Shown here one piece after another: positions 52,793 to 64,000 of a stretch of DNA of 64,000 bases. The notes under the pieces were generated by a model. It made no database searches and was not told the DNA's origin. It saw nothing but the letters and a program-made list of their open reading frames with translations. The stretch spans positions 17,616,542-17,680,541 of the forward strand of contig NC_054083.1 of the NCBI RefSeq assembly GCF_017562075.2. Direction: 5' to 3'. This DNA comes from Anopheles merus. Taxonomy: Eukaryota > Arthropoda > Insecta > Diptera > Culicidae. The position numbers were made by a program, and so were the translations under genes. The stretch's first letter is position 1; the number at the start of each line of letters is the position of its first letter.

Positions 52793-53881
52793 TCAAAAAT
52801 CATTCTTTACAAGATGTGCCTTCTCCCTCAGCTGCTGTTCCTGCAAAGCCACCATCCGTTCTCCCTTCGATTTCTTCCCGATGCCTAGCTTGGGCAATCC
52901 ACGGTTTAGCCCTTCCAGCAGCACACATGCCTTGCACGGCTGCTGGGACGAGACGAACCCGCACCGGCCGCACACCCCGCGGACAGGTTTCTTCACCGTG
53001 CCCTTGATTTGCAGCTGCTCGCCGGCATGAATAATGTCCATGATGGCCGATGGGCGCACCTTTTCCAGATCTTTCAAAAACGCCCGCGCATGGCCCCGGT
53101 ACGCATTGGGAGCGAAGACACATTCGGTCGAAAAGTAGACCAGCTTCTTGAAGTGGGCGTACATCACGATCTCTTTCTCGTAGCTATACTTGAGCGGTTT
53201 CACCCGCGGGATCGTGTCCGCCTCTTTGGATCCCGTTTTGATATCGCAGCAGCGCCGCAATCGTGCCGTATCGCCGCGCAGGATGTTCATGATGACGGTT
53301 TCCGCAATGTCGTCCGCATTGTGGCCCGTAGCCACACAGTCGACCTCCATCAAGCGTGCACCACGATCAAGCGCCTGCCGGCGGAACACGCCGCAGAAGG
53401 TGCAATTGTTGCTGCGGCCTATCTCCGCCACTATGCGATCCATCATCCACCCGTACAGCTCCTGGTACGATAGTACGCGCAACGGCATGCCATAGTCGTC
53501 CCGGTTTTGGGCCACCGTTTTCAGGCTGTCGTCCCGGTACCCGGTGATTCCCTCGTCGATGGACAGCAGCACCAGATCTAGGCCGTAGTTGTAGCGCTTG
53601 TTCAACAGGTTCATCACGTGCGCCAGGACGGTGCTGTCCTTTCCGCCGCTGGCCGCTATCGCTACCTTTTCGCCCGGCCGGAACAGCTGCTCCTGCTGGA
53701 TGGTGTTGTGTATTTCCGTCTCGAACGCAAGGAAGAAACATTCCTTGCAGAGCGTATCGCCCGTTTTTGGTCGCTGAAATATGAGGAATAAAAGTGAATA
53801 TGATGGGTTTTTTGTATCTTTAAATGTACTTACCCGCATAAAAGCATTGCGACCACAGCTACTTCCACAGGGGACAGGCAT
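52793..53881 (-). CDS. Ctu1: Cytoplasmic tRNA 2-thiolation protein 1
   Basis: Catalytic subunit of the Ctu1-Ctu2 complex, which transfers sulfur from Urm1 to make the 2-thio group of wobble uridine (mcm5s2U34) in cytosolic tRNA-Lys, -Glu and -Gln. Two exons: 53,834-53,881 and 52,793-53,773, with a 60-nt intron (GTAAGT...TTTCAG). The product is 342 aa, normal for the family. Visible features: N-terminal zinc cysteines (CGSSCGRNAFMR, LCKEC), PP-loop ATPase motif SGGKDS at 58-63, CTFCGVFRRQALDRGA with the catalytic CxxC, ATGHNADDIAETVIMN, and a C-terminal CxxC...CxxC zinc site (GVCGRCGF, QQPCKAC). It is divergently transcribed from Nop2. The intron has no stop and a length divisible by three, so an unspliced reading gives a false 362-aa protein. 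Confidence 0.95.
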   Translation of the reverse strand: MPVPCGSSCGRNAFMRVSTFKDTKNPSYSLLFLIFQRPKTGDTLCKECFFLAFETEIHNTIQQEQLFRPGEKVAIAASGGKDSTVLAHVMNLLNKRYNYGLDLVLLSIDEGITGYRDDSLKTVAQNRDDYGMPLRVLSYQELYGWMMDRIVAEIGRSNNCTFCGVFRRQALDRGARLMEVDCVATGHNADDIAETVIMNILRGDTARLRRCCDIKTGSKEADTIPRVKPLKYSYEKEIVMYAHFKKLVYFSTECVFAPNAYRGHARAFLKDLEKVRPSAIMDIIHAGEQLQIKGTVKKPVRGVCGRCGFVSSQQPCKACVLLEGLNRGLPKLGIGKKSKGERMVALQEQQLREKAHLVKNDF

Positions 53882-54380
53882 TGTGCTGAGGAAAATCGAA
53901 GAAAAATCAATACTGAATTACGAACAAGCGTGCAGCTTGTTGTTGTTTACATTACAGTCACCTACACATAAGAAGCACCGAGTGAGTTTCCTACCCCCTA
54001 TGCAACGTGAAACTGTTTTTGTACTGCATTGAAATTTGAATTTGATTTCTTTAAAATAAGTTTTAGCTTTTCCAATGTAAAATAAATCCAAGTTTAGCTT
54101 GTTAAAATTACTCCTACTTAAGCTTTTCATCGATAAAACTGCCTTCTTACTATTAATTTGGGAAATGCTAGTTGACGTTCAACCCACGTTTGTCAACAAC
54201 ACCTAGCATGACGTTAAAGTGTCAAATATTGCTCACCGGGTGCGCAGACTGAACTGTCAATTCGCCGCTCACCTCGTGTTGAACAAACAACGTGCACGTT
54301 TTCAATGTGTTTCAAGTTGCGATAAATCCACGCGCCGTGTTAGCCTTTCGTTTTCGTTTGCTTTTGTGAAGTATTTTAGG
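53882..54380. promoter_or_regulatory. Shared divergent promoter, Ctu1/Nop2
   Basis: About 500 bp separate the two start codons. ATCGATA at 54,129-54,135 matches 7 of 8 bases of the DRE (TATCGATA), typical of dipteran housekeeping promoters. Start sites cannot be placed from sequence. Confidence 0.55.
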
Positions 54381-57011
54381 ATGGGCCGTAAAATAAATCT
54401 CGAGAGACCGAAAAAAGGACCTGGCCGAAAAGCCCGGAAACAGCCAGAGCCAGAGTTTCAGTTCAAAAAGGGCGAGGGTAAGTAGTTTGGGGACGGATGG
54501 TTCGCTAAGCGTAGGGCCCACCGGCCACCGATATTTACATCACATACCATTGATGGCAGCAGCACATGAGAAGTTCTCACACCCGGTCGCTTGATTTCAG
54601 ATGAGGATTCCAACAAGAAGCTGTCCCGCCATCAAATCCAGCGGCTCAAGAAGCGCGAAATGCTAAAGCAAAAGCAGAAGGAAGAGAAGAAAACGAAAAA
54701 AGCGACCAAGAACGCGGCGAAAGTAGCCGCCGTACCGAACACGTTCGATCCGGCGGAAATTTTCAACATCGAAAAGAGCCGACAGAAGTACCAGCAACTG
54801 GGCCAAAAGAACAAAACGCCACAGCCCGTCGCAACCAATGGCCATCAGAATGGCAGTGCGAAGAAGGGTCGTAACTTGTTCGATAGCGATAATGAAATGG
54901 ATGAGGAAGAGCAAAAGGCAGCCGTCGGGAAGAAGGTACAGGTGACGAAAAGCCAAATGAAGAAGTTTCTCCAACGAGCGGAATCGGAAGATGAGAGCGA
55001 TTCGGAGGAAGAGGAGATGGACAGCGATGTAGAAGAGGAAGATGATGAGGAGGCGGAGAGCGTCGAGGGCGAGGAAGATGATTACGAAGATGAGGATGTT
55101 GGCGAAGAGCTGGACGACGAAGAGGAGGACGATGAGATGGGCGCAGAAGAAGATTATGAGGACGACGATGATGATGATGAGGATGATGAGGATGATGAAG
55201 ATGAAGATGAAGATGAAGATGAAGATGACGATGATGAAGACGATGAGGATGGCGATATGCTGCCGATTGAGGCGGCCAACAAGAAGCTGAAGAAACGGAT
55301 GGAGCGGGAGCAGAAGGAAGCTGACGCCGAAATGGCCGAAGCCGCGGTTAACCGCGAACGCTTTGCCTTCCCGACCGAGGAAGAGCTGGCGCAAACGACC
55401 AGCCTGCAGGACGTGAACATGCGTATCAAGGACGTGGTGGGCGTACTGTCGGACTTTGCGGCGAATCGCGATCCTAATCGCTCCCGCTGCGAGTACATCG
55501 ACCTGCTGCGAAAGGATCTCTGTCTGTACTACTCGTACAACGACTTTTTCATGGGCCTGCTGATGGAAATCTTCTCGCCGAACGAGCTGCTGGAGTTTCT
55601 CGAAGCGTCGGAAATTCAACGCCCCGTGACGATCCGCACGAACAGTCTGAAGACTCGGCGTCGCGATTTAGCCCAGGCGCTGATCAATCGCGGCATAAAT
55701 CTGGACCCGATCGGGAAGTGGTCGAAGGAGGGCTTGGTGGTGTACACATCACAAGTGCCACTGGGAGCCACGCCGGAGTATCTTGCCGGCCACTATATGC
55801 TGCAGGGTGGCTCCAGCATGCTGCCCGTAATGGCCCTGGCGCCGGAGGAAAACGAACGCATTCTCGATATGTGCGCTGCGCCGGGCGGCAAGAGCTCCCA
55901 CATTGCCGCGCTGATGAAGAACACGGGCGTGCTGTTTGTGAACGATGCAAACAAGGAGCGGCTGCACGCGGTGTTGGGCAACTTCCATCGGCTCGGCATA
56001 CAGAACGCAGTCATCACCTGTATGGACGGTATCAAGTATGGCAACATCATGAAGGGCTTCGACCGCGTGCTGCTCGATGCGCCCTGCACCGGCTCGGGCG
56101 TCATCTCGAAGGACCCGAGCGTGAAGGCCACGAAGAATGAGATCGATGTGCAGCGGTGCTTCAACTTGCAGCGGCGTCTGCTGCTGACCGCGATCGATTG
56201 CCTGTCGGCCAGCTCGCCGACCGGTGGCTACCTGGTGTACTCCACCTGCTCCATCCTGCCGCAGGAAAACGAATGGGTGATTGATTTCGCGCTGAAACGG
56301 CGCAACGTGCGCCTGGTGCCGACGGGGCTCGACTTCGGTGTCGAGGGCATGACCAACTTCGGGGCGCACCGGTTTCATCCGACGATGAAGCTAACGCGTC
56401 GCTTCTATCCCCACACCCACAATCTGGACGGGTTCTTCGTGGCGAAGCTGCAGAAATTCTCCGACGCCATACCGAAGAGCGTGGACGGTGAGCCGGAGGC
56501 GGAGGATGAAGTGGAGGAAGAGCCGGAGGAGGAAATGAAGCTGCCGAAGAAGATCGACAAGCGCGACTGGTACTACCAGGACATTATCGACGAGCGCAAG
56601 GCACAGCGGGAGGACAAAAACAAGAACCACGTCGTGACGGTGTTCCAGAAGCCAGCGAACGTTAAGAAGGGACCGAAAAAGCCCAAACAACCACAGCCGA
56701 GTGCTGGGGAAAGGGAGCAAAAGCCACAAAAGCAGGCAAACGAAGATCCTAAGCAGCCAGCAACGAACGGCAGCAGCAACAGCAGCAGCAGCAGCAGCAG
56801 CAAGCAGCGTCAACCGGCACCGAGAAGCAAGACCGAACAACGGGAAGCGGAAGAGGCGTTGCGTTTGAAGAAGAAGCTCAAACAAGTGCAGACTAAGAAT
56901 GGCAAAGCTGGCCCAGGGGGTAAGAAGAATGGCGAGAAGAAGAAGATGGTGCAGGGGGTGAAAAAGGGTGCGTTTAAAAGTAAGGTGGGGAAAATGAGAA
57001 CGGCTAAGTAG
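54381..57011 (+). CDS. Nop2: Nucleolar rRNA (cytosine-5) methyltransferase Nop2
   Basis: Nucleolar S-adenosylmethionine-dependent methyltransferase (NOP2/NSUN1) that makes m5C in large-subunit rRNA and is needed for 60S assembly. Two exons: 54,381-54,477 (MGRKINLERPKKGPGRKARK...) and 54,601-57,011, with GTAAGT..TTTCAG between them; 835 aa. The start is the conserved short basic exon 1, not an ATG in exon 2. Basic N-terminus; acidic D/E tract about 125-252; RsmB-like fold with RPVTIRTNSLKTRRRDL, the SAM loop DMCAAPGGKSSH at 455, DAPCTGSG with Cys528 (product-release cysteine) and STCSI with catalytic Cys582; then GAHRFHPTM and DGFFVAKL. The tail (about 690-835) is Lys/Gln/Ser rich with a CAG-encoded serine run and probable nucleolar signals. 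AATAAA at 57,084. Confidence 0.95.
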
Positions 57012-57083
57012 TAACGGTCGAGCGAATGTAATTAGATTTATTCACCCTACTTGTTTATTGGCTTATTCCTTTGGTGGGAATAC

Positions 57084-57089
57084 AATAAA
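57084..57089 (+). terminator. Polyadenylation signal of Nop2
   Basis: AATAAA 73 bases after the Nop2 stop codon, in A/T-rich sequence. Confidence 0.7.
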
Positions 57090-59732
57090 ATTAATTCTAA
57101 TGAACCTAATGTACAACGATTTATATTTGTGTGCTGTTGTTTACGACACTTTTGTATGTAAATATGATTTTAAGTAATTATTTAACTCGACCAAATAGTA
57201 ACCTTCTAGTAAAGGATGTAATGTAACATTATCCACTTTTTCTAGCAATAACTCCACGAGTAGTCCTATAGTCACAACTTCATTTACCATACTAAATATC
57301 GTATTTTGCGTTGTTTATTTCAAATGATGTACGAGCCCAGTGCAATCACCTAAACACGTGTTGAAGCGCCATCCTTTCACGCATGCATTCTACAAAAAGG
57401 GCGTTAACACGAAACCCTCCGCTCTCTCCCTAGTTGAGTTTTCATTTGCTCATTCTCACCAGCGCTTCTCTCTCTCTCTCACACACACATACACTGACAC
57501 AATCGGAGTAAACAATCAATCCCGGATGTGAAGAAAACTCTCCTTTAAGGACAAGGGCACGAAAACTCTTCCCTCACTAGCAATTTCACCCGATTTGATC
57601 CGAAAAACGAATGCGACCACCACATCACACATTTTCTCACTTGAGTGCTCGCTCATGTTTGTGCAGTAACTGTGTCTTCTCCAAATTTATTAGCTCGCCA
57701 CACTACTCGTCTTGATAGTTGAGCTGCCGAGGTACACCGTTGGAAATAGTTTTCCTGCGCTACACAGGACGCAAGGACGCCAACGACACGCCGTCAAAGC
57801 CTTTCCACCCACAGCGGTATCAACAAAACCACGCGATAGCCACGCGGACGCCTGCTTAAAAGGAATACGCAACGTATGAAAGAATTAGTTCCACGTTCAC
57901 ACACGTTTGGTGAGAAGGCAGTTCAATTATTTAAGCCCTCAACGGGGAGGGGTTCCCCATCGTCAAGAAGTATCCGAAGGTTGTTGCATTATTGAATCGA
58001 AATATTTCCCGTCATACAACCCAAAACTTAGGAGTTTCTACGCAAAGGGAGGATTTTTTGGGTATGTGTGTTGTTTCTCAAAGGGCTAACGAACATCGTT
58101 TTTTTTGGGGGGCAAGTGTAATTGAATTTGAAGCTGTTCAAATGAGGGTTTCTGCACCTCCGCCGTTACCAGTGGACAGTAACAGTTGTGTCGATAGTGT
58201 GTGTGGTTCTTTTTTTGCCCTTCATTCTAAAGTTTATTCGGCAATCGACAGGTGAAAAACGAACGCAACGGTTTAGCTGCACTTAGAACGCTCCGTACCT
58301 TGCCCCCACCATCTTGCAGCTTGTTAAACCCAACTTCCCGCTCTCAAGTGTTTGCGCGTTCATCTGTGCTTCTGATGTGTGTTTTCTTCCCTGGGCCCCA
58401 TGTGCACCACACTCGAAGTAACGGCCGTTTGAATAATTTAAAAGCAAAAGTAAATAAACCTCAACCAAAGTAGCCATCGCCGCAGCATCTCCATTCGATA
58501 CGGGCCCTTGCTCTCGCGAGCTTTCCAACTCTCCAGTGGTGTTTTTCCGCGTTCGTTGTTATGCTCCTGCTTCACAGCATCTCTTCCACGGTTCTTCGGT
58601 AACATTTGCTGGAGTAACACTCCCGCGTGAAGCTAGAGCGTGCCAGTGCGTGTGGAAGAGATGATTCCTCTCCCGCTCACAAAGCCACACACATACACAC
58701 ACATGTGCGGAAAAGTGATTTTCTCTGGTGTAGCACTTTGCACTCACGGCTTTTTTGGGCAGCTTTTCCGCCCTTCCCGAGAGCAGCAAAAGGGAGTAGC
58801 AGCATCACAGCACTGGTACGCATCTCCACGGGCCACCCAGGTAGTGTGTAGTGACACGGTTTTTACTGTGATTTATTAAGCAAAATCAACAAATTGCTGC
58901 TGGTGCTATTGTGCTGCTGGTGTTGCTGGACGTTGCCCCACCATCGAATACGGTCGAGTTTTCCCGCGCGCGTGTGTTACTGCTTTCATCCGCGTTCGGG
59001 CAGGGTTTGTCCCAAAACGCTCCTGGCGACTGGCTTGCTTGTGCTACGCAGCAGGAATTGAGTGAGATAAACAAAGCAGTGAAGTAGTTCCTTTTTTCCG
59101 GATGCCACTCCCGGCTGCTCCCGGGCAGGCCTGATATATCGATTGGCGCGCAATACAGCCGCGGCCCTAGAAAGGGGGGTTTCTCGCCGCGCCCTTGGTT
59201 ACTGATTCGAATCGAGAAGTTTGTTCTCGAGTGCATTTTTGGTGCACAGCACCTAGTGAGCCTCTTGGTGTGTTCGATGTGCAAGAAACAAGACGAAGCT
59301 AAGGACAAAGACGGGTGGTCGCGACCCTTGCTTACTGCAACTCCGCTGCAACGCCAAGCCCGGGACAGTTCCAGTCCGCTTTTGCAGGTTGCATTTGCAT
59401 ACTTCCTGCTCTCTCTCTCTCTCGCTCTCTGTTTCTGGTGTGCGCTTCAATTTGCTCTTTCACTCTCGAAGGCTCGTGCTTAGCCCACTCTCGAGCCTGC
59501 TCTGCTAACAGCAGCATGAAATCTAGCACATCTAGTGGATGAAGAAATTTAAATTAAATTTATCTTGTCCCGGAATGATAAGAAGATGTACCTGTGAAGA
59601 TGTGCCTTCACCTTCCGTCACTCACACACACACACGCGCGCGCGTATATCATAAAGAGATTGCAAGATTTCAAGATTACGACATCTTTCCCCGACATCTG
59701 TAGCAAGTGTTTGCTTCGTTTGTTTCTTACAG
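57090..59732. other. Intergenic/upstream region
   Basis: Contains short CT/CA runs (57,471-57,491, 58,685-58,702, 59,410-59,428, 59,620-59,645). No gene recognised. The part before 59,733 ends in a good splice acceptor, so a leader exon of the next gene may lie here, but I cannot place it. Confidence 0.5.
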
Positions 59733-60041
59733 GCGCACGCTTTATCACAGCAAATCGACCATCGACCAAACCCAGTTCGGATCCATCACCAGCATCGCCG
59801 CAGTGTGTGATATCCATCCCGACCCCAGTGTTCCCGAGAAACGAACGCAGTCTGCCAAACCGCCGATTCCGCTTTCCCGTTGAGACGTGTGCCACTACAA
59901 AACCGCCAAAATAAAGCTCAAAATGGACGGATCCTCGGTGAGCCCCCTGCCCTGTGAGGCTCCGCTAGCGATGATGGAGAGCGAGAAAACGCCACCGAGA
60001 AGTCCGAGCCAGCATGATATGCCACCGCCGCCGGACGAAAA
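59733..60041 (+). CDS. 5' exon of an unidentified gene (partial)
   Basis: The acceptor TTTCTTACAG ends at 59,732. About 190 nt of leader follow, then ATG at 59,923 and coding to the donor GTAAGT at 60,042. The 119 coding bases give 39 codons and end in phase 2: MDGSSVSPLPCEAPLAMMES, then EKTPPRSPSQHDMPPPPDE. The peptide is proline/serine rich and acidic, like the disordered N-terminus of many regulatory proteins. I do not recognise it. The rest of the gene lies beyond the right edge, after an intron of at least 4 kb. Confidence 0.65.
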
Positions 60042-62500
60042 GTAAGTTAAGATATTTGAAACTTTCTGAGTTAAGCAACGTCATCATCCAGTCAGATATA
60101 CGCCTTTTTTCTAATGACCTCGGAGTTATTCGCATATCTGTTAGTGTGGTAGTGCTGTTAGAAGTAGTTGCTACCTACTGGAGACCTCTTGTTCGAGCTC
60201 TTGTTCGAATTTGACGCAACAACCATAGAGTCCGGGGGTCAAAGGTTGTATCTCCTAAACCCATTTAAGGACTTAATTAGGCAGAGACTGAGTGTTGTTA
60301 TCCACAATTAACACGAAAAATATGTCCTGCATATGTGCAAGGTTGTGTGATTTAAACCCATGACAAACACGCTGTGTTGTAAGGTGTATACGACGCTTGA
60401 CGAGTGTATCACGGGACCAAACCACAGTCACGCACGCATAAGCTAAACCTCTTAGACAGGAACTACTTGGAGATATTCCGAGCCGCATTCGACAACATCG
60501 TACAAAGATCGTGTAAGTGGGTAGAGCTTCTTCATTCAATAATCATAAATTGAGTCGGGTACAGACGGGTACGGGCTTCCTGCCACTCATCGAGACACCG
60601 ATTGCAGCATCCCAATTATGATCGTACGCTGCCAGATTAGCCAGTCCCGAGATTCACCTTCTGTGTCGTCGTGAACCGTGCTCCTCTTTCTCTTTGGGTA
60701 TGGTCAAGAAAGAAGTTTGTCGCTCTTTTAGTTTTTAAACAGAATTCTTTTTGAAATGTTATATAAACATTACAAACAAGTTTGTTCAGTGTTGGAACTT
60801 TTTTTAAAATTATTTATAAATAGTTACTTCGTTACTAAAAAATAAATAGAAAGTTTTTAAAAGATCAGTTTTATGCATCTGTACAGTGTTAAGAATACTC
60901 GGATCAAAATTTAGTTTATTAAAATATTTAGAAATCATAATTTTTTGTATCAAAACGTCTGCAAACTTGTGTATTTTGACAAATTTTATGTTTGGGCGTA
61001 TAATTTTATGTATTTTGTGGGGAAACCCCTTTTTTGAATTCTATGTTATTTAGCGTTTTGCGCATTTGGATCAATGAAATAATGAAATAATGAGATTACA
61101 AGCATTTTGACACATGACGCTACCACGATTTGTTGGCCTTTCGATTGTTATCACAAAACATATTTTTGAAGAAATCACATTTCAATGATTGATGGCAGCG
61201 CTTATGAGTGTCATAAAATCGAAATCATCCTATATTATGAGATCAGAAGAAGAAATTGTATTGCATCTTGCAAGTTGAACGATTTGACGTTGAAAGACTT
61301 GCATTATGGTTTGTGTCATTTGATTTGTATAAATGTAAATAAGAAATTAAACACCTACCCTACATAACTAAACTTATTCAATGTTACACATCTAAAAAAC
61401 CGTACCTATGCATAACCTATTTGTAACATACTTATCATATATATCTAACAAACTAGTTTCAACCTCTTAGTGTAACATTGTATTGGTTACTTTAAATACA
61501 AACGTATATACGATTTTATACATATTCACATTCACAGTTTGGTTTATCGATCTTCCAAAATATTCCCAAATGTATGTCTCTGAATACAATGAACAACTGT
61601 GTAGTTGAAGCTCAATGAAATTATTTATCACTAAAGTACGTGAATGGTATCGAGAAGCAATATTTTTCTTCATTATTTTGACTGCGGTCACGCGGGCCTT
61701 GGGCAGACCTATGGGGGCATCTAGTAAGGTTAACCTCCGTTGCACAAATACAATCACACAATACTGATCTGGGCGGGATTCGATGGAGAGCCTGCGATTA
61801 AAACAAATATAACCGTTCACGAAAACCTAATCCCCAAACCTTCGCAGGTGTTTTAAATTGCCATCAAACTGCTTGTCCAAATTAGACCTAAACAAAACAA
61901 CAAAAGCATCCACACTCCCTAGAGCGATTTAAAAGATGTTCCATTTTATGAGCTCTCTAATTGCATTTACACGCTTCCGTCAACAGCGTGTGGCCCCGGG
62001 TCCGCTAAATGTTCGGTGCAACAGTGTCCCATTAAACCGACCAAACCCCGATCCCCGTCCCGCTGCACCCGGAGCCAAAAAAAACCTTCCAACCAACGAA
62101 GGGAGAGACAGACCAGAGAGCCCTTTTCAGGGAGAGAAGAAACTATATCGTTTCGACTCTTGCCAGCCGAACGGCCACATTTAAGAGATCGAGAGCATTA
62201 GAGAGTCTCGCGATCGCTTCATGGGATGCGATCCTCCACCCCTTCCAAGTTTTGAGAAAAGAGAATTAGAGAGCCAAGATGTGAGCGTTTCTAGTAGCGA
62301 GATGGTGGCCGTGGTGGTGATGGTGGTGGTGATAAAACGTTACTGGCGCAGATTGAATAGTCCGTCAGTCTGGCTGGAGATGCTGATCACATTTGCAACG
62401 CTGCAACGCTGACGCGCACGGGCACGGGCTTTCACGGGTCGCGGTTTTTTCCTTCTTATGTTTTCCTCCGTATTTGCCTAAACGACGTACACAGTGAACA
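60042..62500 (+). other. Intron of the unidentified gene
   Basis: AT-rich from 60,700 to 61,900 with no recognised gene; a degraded SINE at 60,330-60,420. From 62,090 to 62,280 there are many GAGAG words on the + strand, upstream of the candidate promoter at 62,598. Confidence 0.5.
60330..60420 (-). mobile_element. Degraded SINE head
   Basis: On the - strand GTCCCGTGATACACTCGTC resembles the SINE A-box region and CATGGGTTTAAATC the B-box region. Confidence 0.5.
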
Positions 62501-62589
62501 CAGTCGCGAGCTGAAGGTGCTTTCCTAGTGTACCGTGTGTGTGTGTGTACTGTGTGGGGGCTGAATCATCGAATCGAGTTGCTCTTTTT

Positions 62590-62632
62590 TCTCGTTCAGT
62601 CTGATCAGAAATAGCTAGCGAAATAGTTCAAA
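62590..62632 (+). promoter_or_regulatory. Inr + DPE core promoter candidate
   Basis: TTCAGTCT gives an initiator with +1 A at 62,598. AGTTC at 62,625-62,629 is exactly +28 to +32 and matches the DPE consensus RGWYV at all five positions. GAGA-type words lie upstream (62,090-62,280). No TATA box is seen. The match in both motifs and spacing is stronger than expected from one motif alone, but it is a prediction. Confidence 0.55.
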
Positions 62633-62781
62633 CGGTCGGTAGACTGTTCCGTGTTGAAAGTGTCCGTAGAAGCGTATTGGCACGCTTTTACCTGTGGTTT
62701 AGTGAGAAATTTTCTGTGTTTCTGTGTTCTATTGCCGTGAGTTTGTGTGTGTGGTTGTGTTTGCTTGCCCCGCCAACAACA

Positions 62782-62810
62782 TGCCGCGAAATTCCACCAC
62801 CACCGGAGGG
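62782..62810 (+). CDS. Candidate alternative first coding exon
   Basis: ATG CCG CGA... encodes MPRNSTTTG and then a GTAAGG donor at 62,811. The 29 coding bases end in phase 2, the same phase as the exon ending at 60,041, so both could splice to one downstream exon. It lies 184 bases after the predicted start site at 62,598. Very short, and may equally belong to a separate gene or be non-coding. Confidence 0.35.
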
Positions 62811-64000
62811 TAAGGCGGTTATTATCTTCCCGATGGCAGTAACAATTTACTGTCCGTCACGTGTCGCGCGCTTACCTGTAACTATGATGTGGTCATTCCC
62901 TCGTGACCTCTAACCCAACCCATCCCTACTAACCGACCATCCCGCACCGGGGGCAGCTTAATTGAAAAATGATGCAGCAAATACACGGGAAAATGTAAAA
63001 TCAATACTCCATCCACGTGCGAGTAGTTGCTCCAACCACTCCCAACTATTGATTTGTTTTGCCCGGCTCTCGAGTATATTAGTTTCCTGGTTTTGGTTTT
63101 TTATTGTTCGTACCCGTGATGCGTGATTTTGTTGCGCGTTAGCGATTGCCAGAGAAAATTCAAATGCCCAATCGAGCCAACCACAAAGCAGCAGGCCGGA
63201 TCTTCCTCTTTTCGGTGAGCGTGGCGAAACCGATTCACATCGATCAATCGATCGAACGGTTTGAAACACAGGGAAGTGTTGACGTGAAGGTGGTTGAGGA
63301 ACAGGGGGGTAATTTTCCAGCTACCAGGTGTTTGCGCGCGCGAATCGATCAATGCGAGCGGCCGGGGTCGGAAGAGAGTGCTGGCTGGCAGCCAGCCGGC
63401 CGGAGGGGTCGGTTTGATAGCAAAAAGAAAGTGAAAATAAACCTGCCATACCGATCCGGTCGTGTGGAGAGTGTGCCCGGAGGGAAAGCCGCAAGGAAAA
63501 CACATTCAAATCCGTGCCTACCACCTTCCCTCCTTCGTGCGCTTGTTTTTTTATGTGAGAGAGGCCGGCTCCGGACCGCAAGCACACCGCACGTTTGGAC
63601 CGATCATAGAAGCTCCCCCCCCCCCCCAATTCTCCACCTCCTCTCCCAGTTCACTCTACAGGTGGGAATGAAATGGCTCCCTTTACAAAACATAAATTGC
63701 CCGTGCGAAGAAACGAGAGAAAGACTTGAGCAACCAAGGTGTGCGTGTGCGCTCTGTGGGGAAGATTGTGGGGACGAGGGGAAGCTGGAGCTTCGTGTAA
63801 ACAAGTTTGATTTTCCACCCACCCACCCGCTTGGTGGCGGGAACACTAGAAGCAATAGACGCGATGCAGGTTCAGATTGCGCACCGACACGATGCGCCAC
63901 TCGACGGCAACCGCAACCACTGCAGCACGTGTGTGTGTGTGTGTGTGTGTGCGCGTGCACGGTGGATCACTAGCAAGGGTTAAAGAGAAAGGGCTCGTTG
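62811..64000. other. Right-edge non-coding sequence
   Basis: Contains a C run (63,617-63,627) and a (GT)n run (63,930-63,952). The 275-codon + strand frame at 63,146-63,973 has no domain, runs through these simple repeats and is not supported. Confidence 0.5.

Noticed and set aside
54663..55619. 318-codon - strand frame, and a poly-Ser frame at 55,154-55,498
   Set aside because: Antisense shadows of the Nop2 acidic repeat tract.
63146..63973. 275-codon + strand frame at the right edge
   Set aside because: No domain; runs through a C-tract and a GT-repeat; composition is that of GC-rich non-coding DNA.

Overview
The window looks like nuclear DNA of a dipteran insect, most probably an Anopheles mosquito. 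Genes have spliceosomal introns with GT..AG ends, introns are AT-rich and full of short interspersed elements, and there are many CA/GA/CT dinucleotide tracts. The tRNA-headed SINEs resemble those of Anopheles. The genus is my inference; the insect character is seen directly. No bacterial, CRISPR or tRNA/rRNA gene features were found.

Most of the window (about 5.3-50 kb, + strand) is one large gene of the Dscam family (Down syndrome cell adhesion molecule-like neuronal Ig/FNIII receptor). I could assemble 24 coding exons from 17,275 to 49,507. All junction phases agree and the total is 5,973 nt (1,990 aa). The protein has a signal peptide, nine Ig domains, four FNIII, Ig10, two FNIII, a transmembrane helix and a ~300-residue tail. 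No arrays of mutually exclusive exons (the Dscam1 hallmark) are visible.

The first 2,786 bases are a near-identical second copy of 25,385-28,171, which carries Dscam exons 8, 9 and part of 10. The copy lies upstream of the start codon, out of exon order, has frameshifting indels and ends at a 100-N gap. I read it as a misplaced or alternative-haplotype contig, not a second gene.

The introns hold several transposable-element families: a palindromic hAT-like MITE inside the duplicated block; a TA-flanked terminal-inverted-repeat element (7.2-8.5 kb, with a SINE inserted in it, and a partial copy at 28.4-29.2 kb); a foldback MITE family (36.6-39.5 kb); many tRNA-derived SINEs; and a 5'-truncated non-LTR reverse transcriptase (31.1-32.2 kb). 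Downstream of Dscam lies an RTE-like fragment (50.0-51.0 kb) with its 5' part inverted and a perfect 12-bp target-site duplication, as expected of twin priming. Degenerate tandem repeats follow (51.2-52.1 kb).

At 52.8-57.1 kb two housekeeping RNA-modification genes sit head to head across about 500 bp: Ctu1 (tRNA wobble-uridine 2-thiolation, - strand) and Nop2 (nucleolar rRNA m5C methyltransferase, + strand). The right end (59.7-64 kb) holds the 5' part of an unidentified + strand gene. It shows a first coding exon at 59,923-60,041 and a candidate alternative promoter/first exon at 62,598-62,810 with the same splice phase; the rest lies beyond the window.
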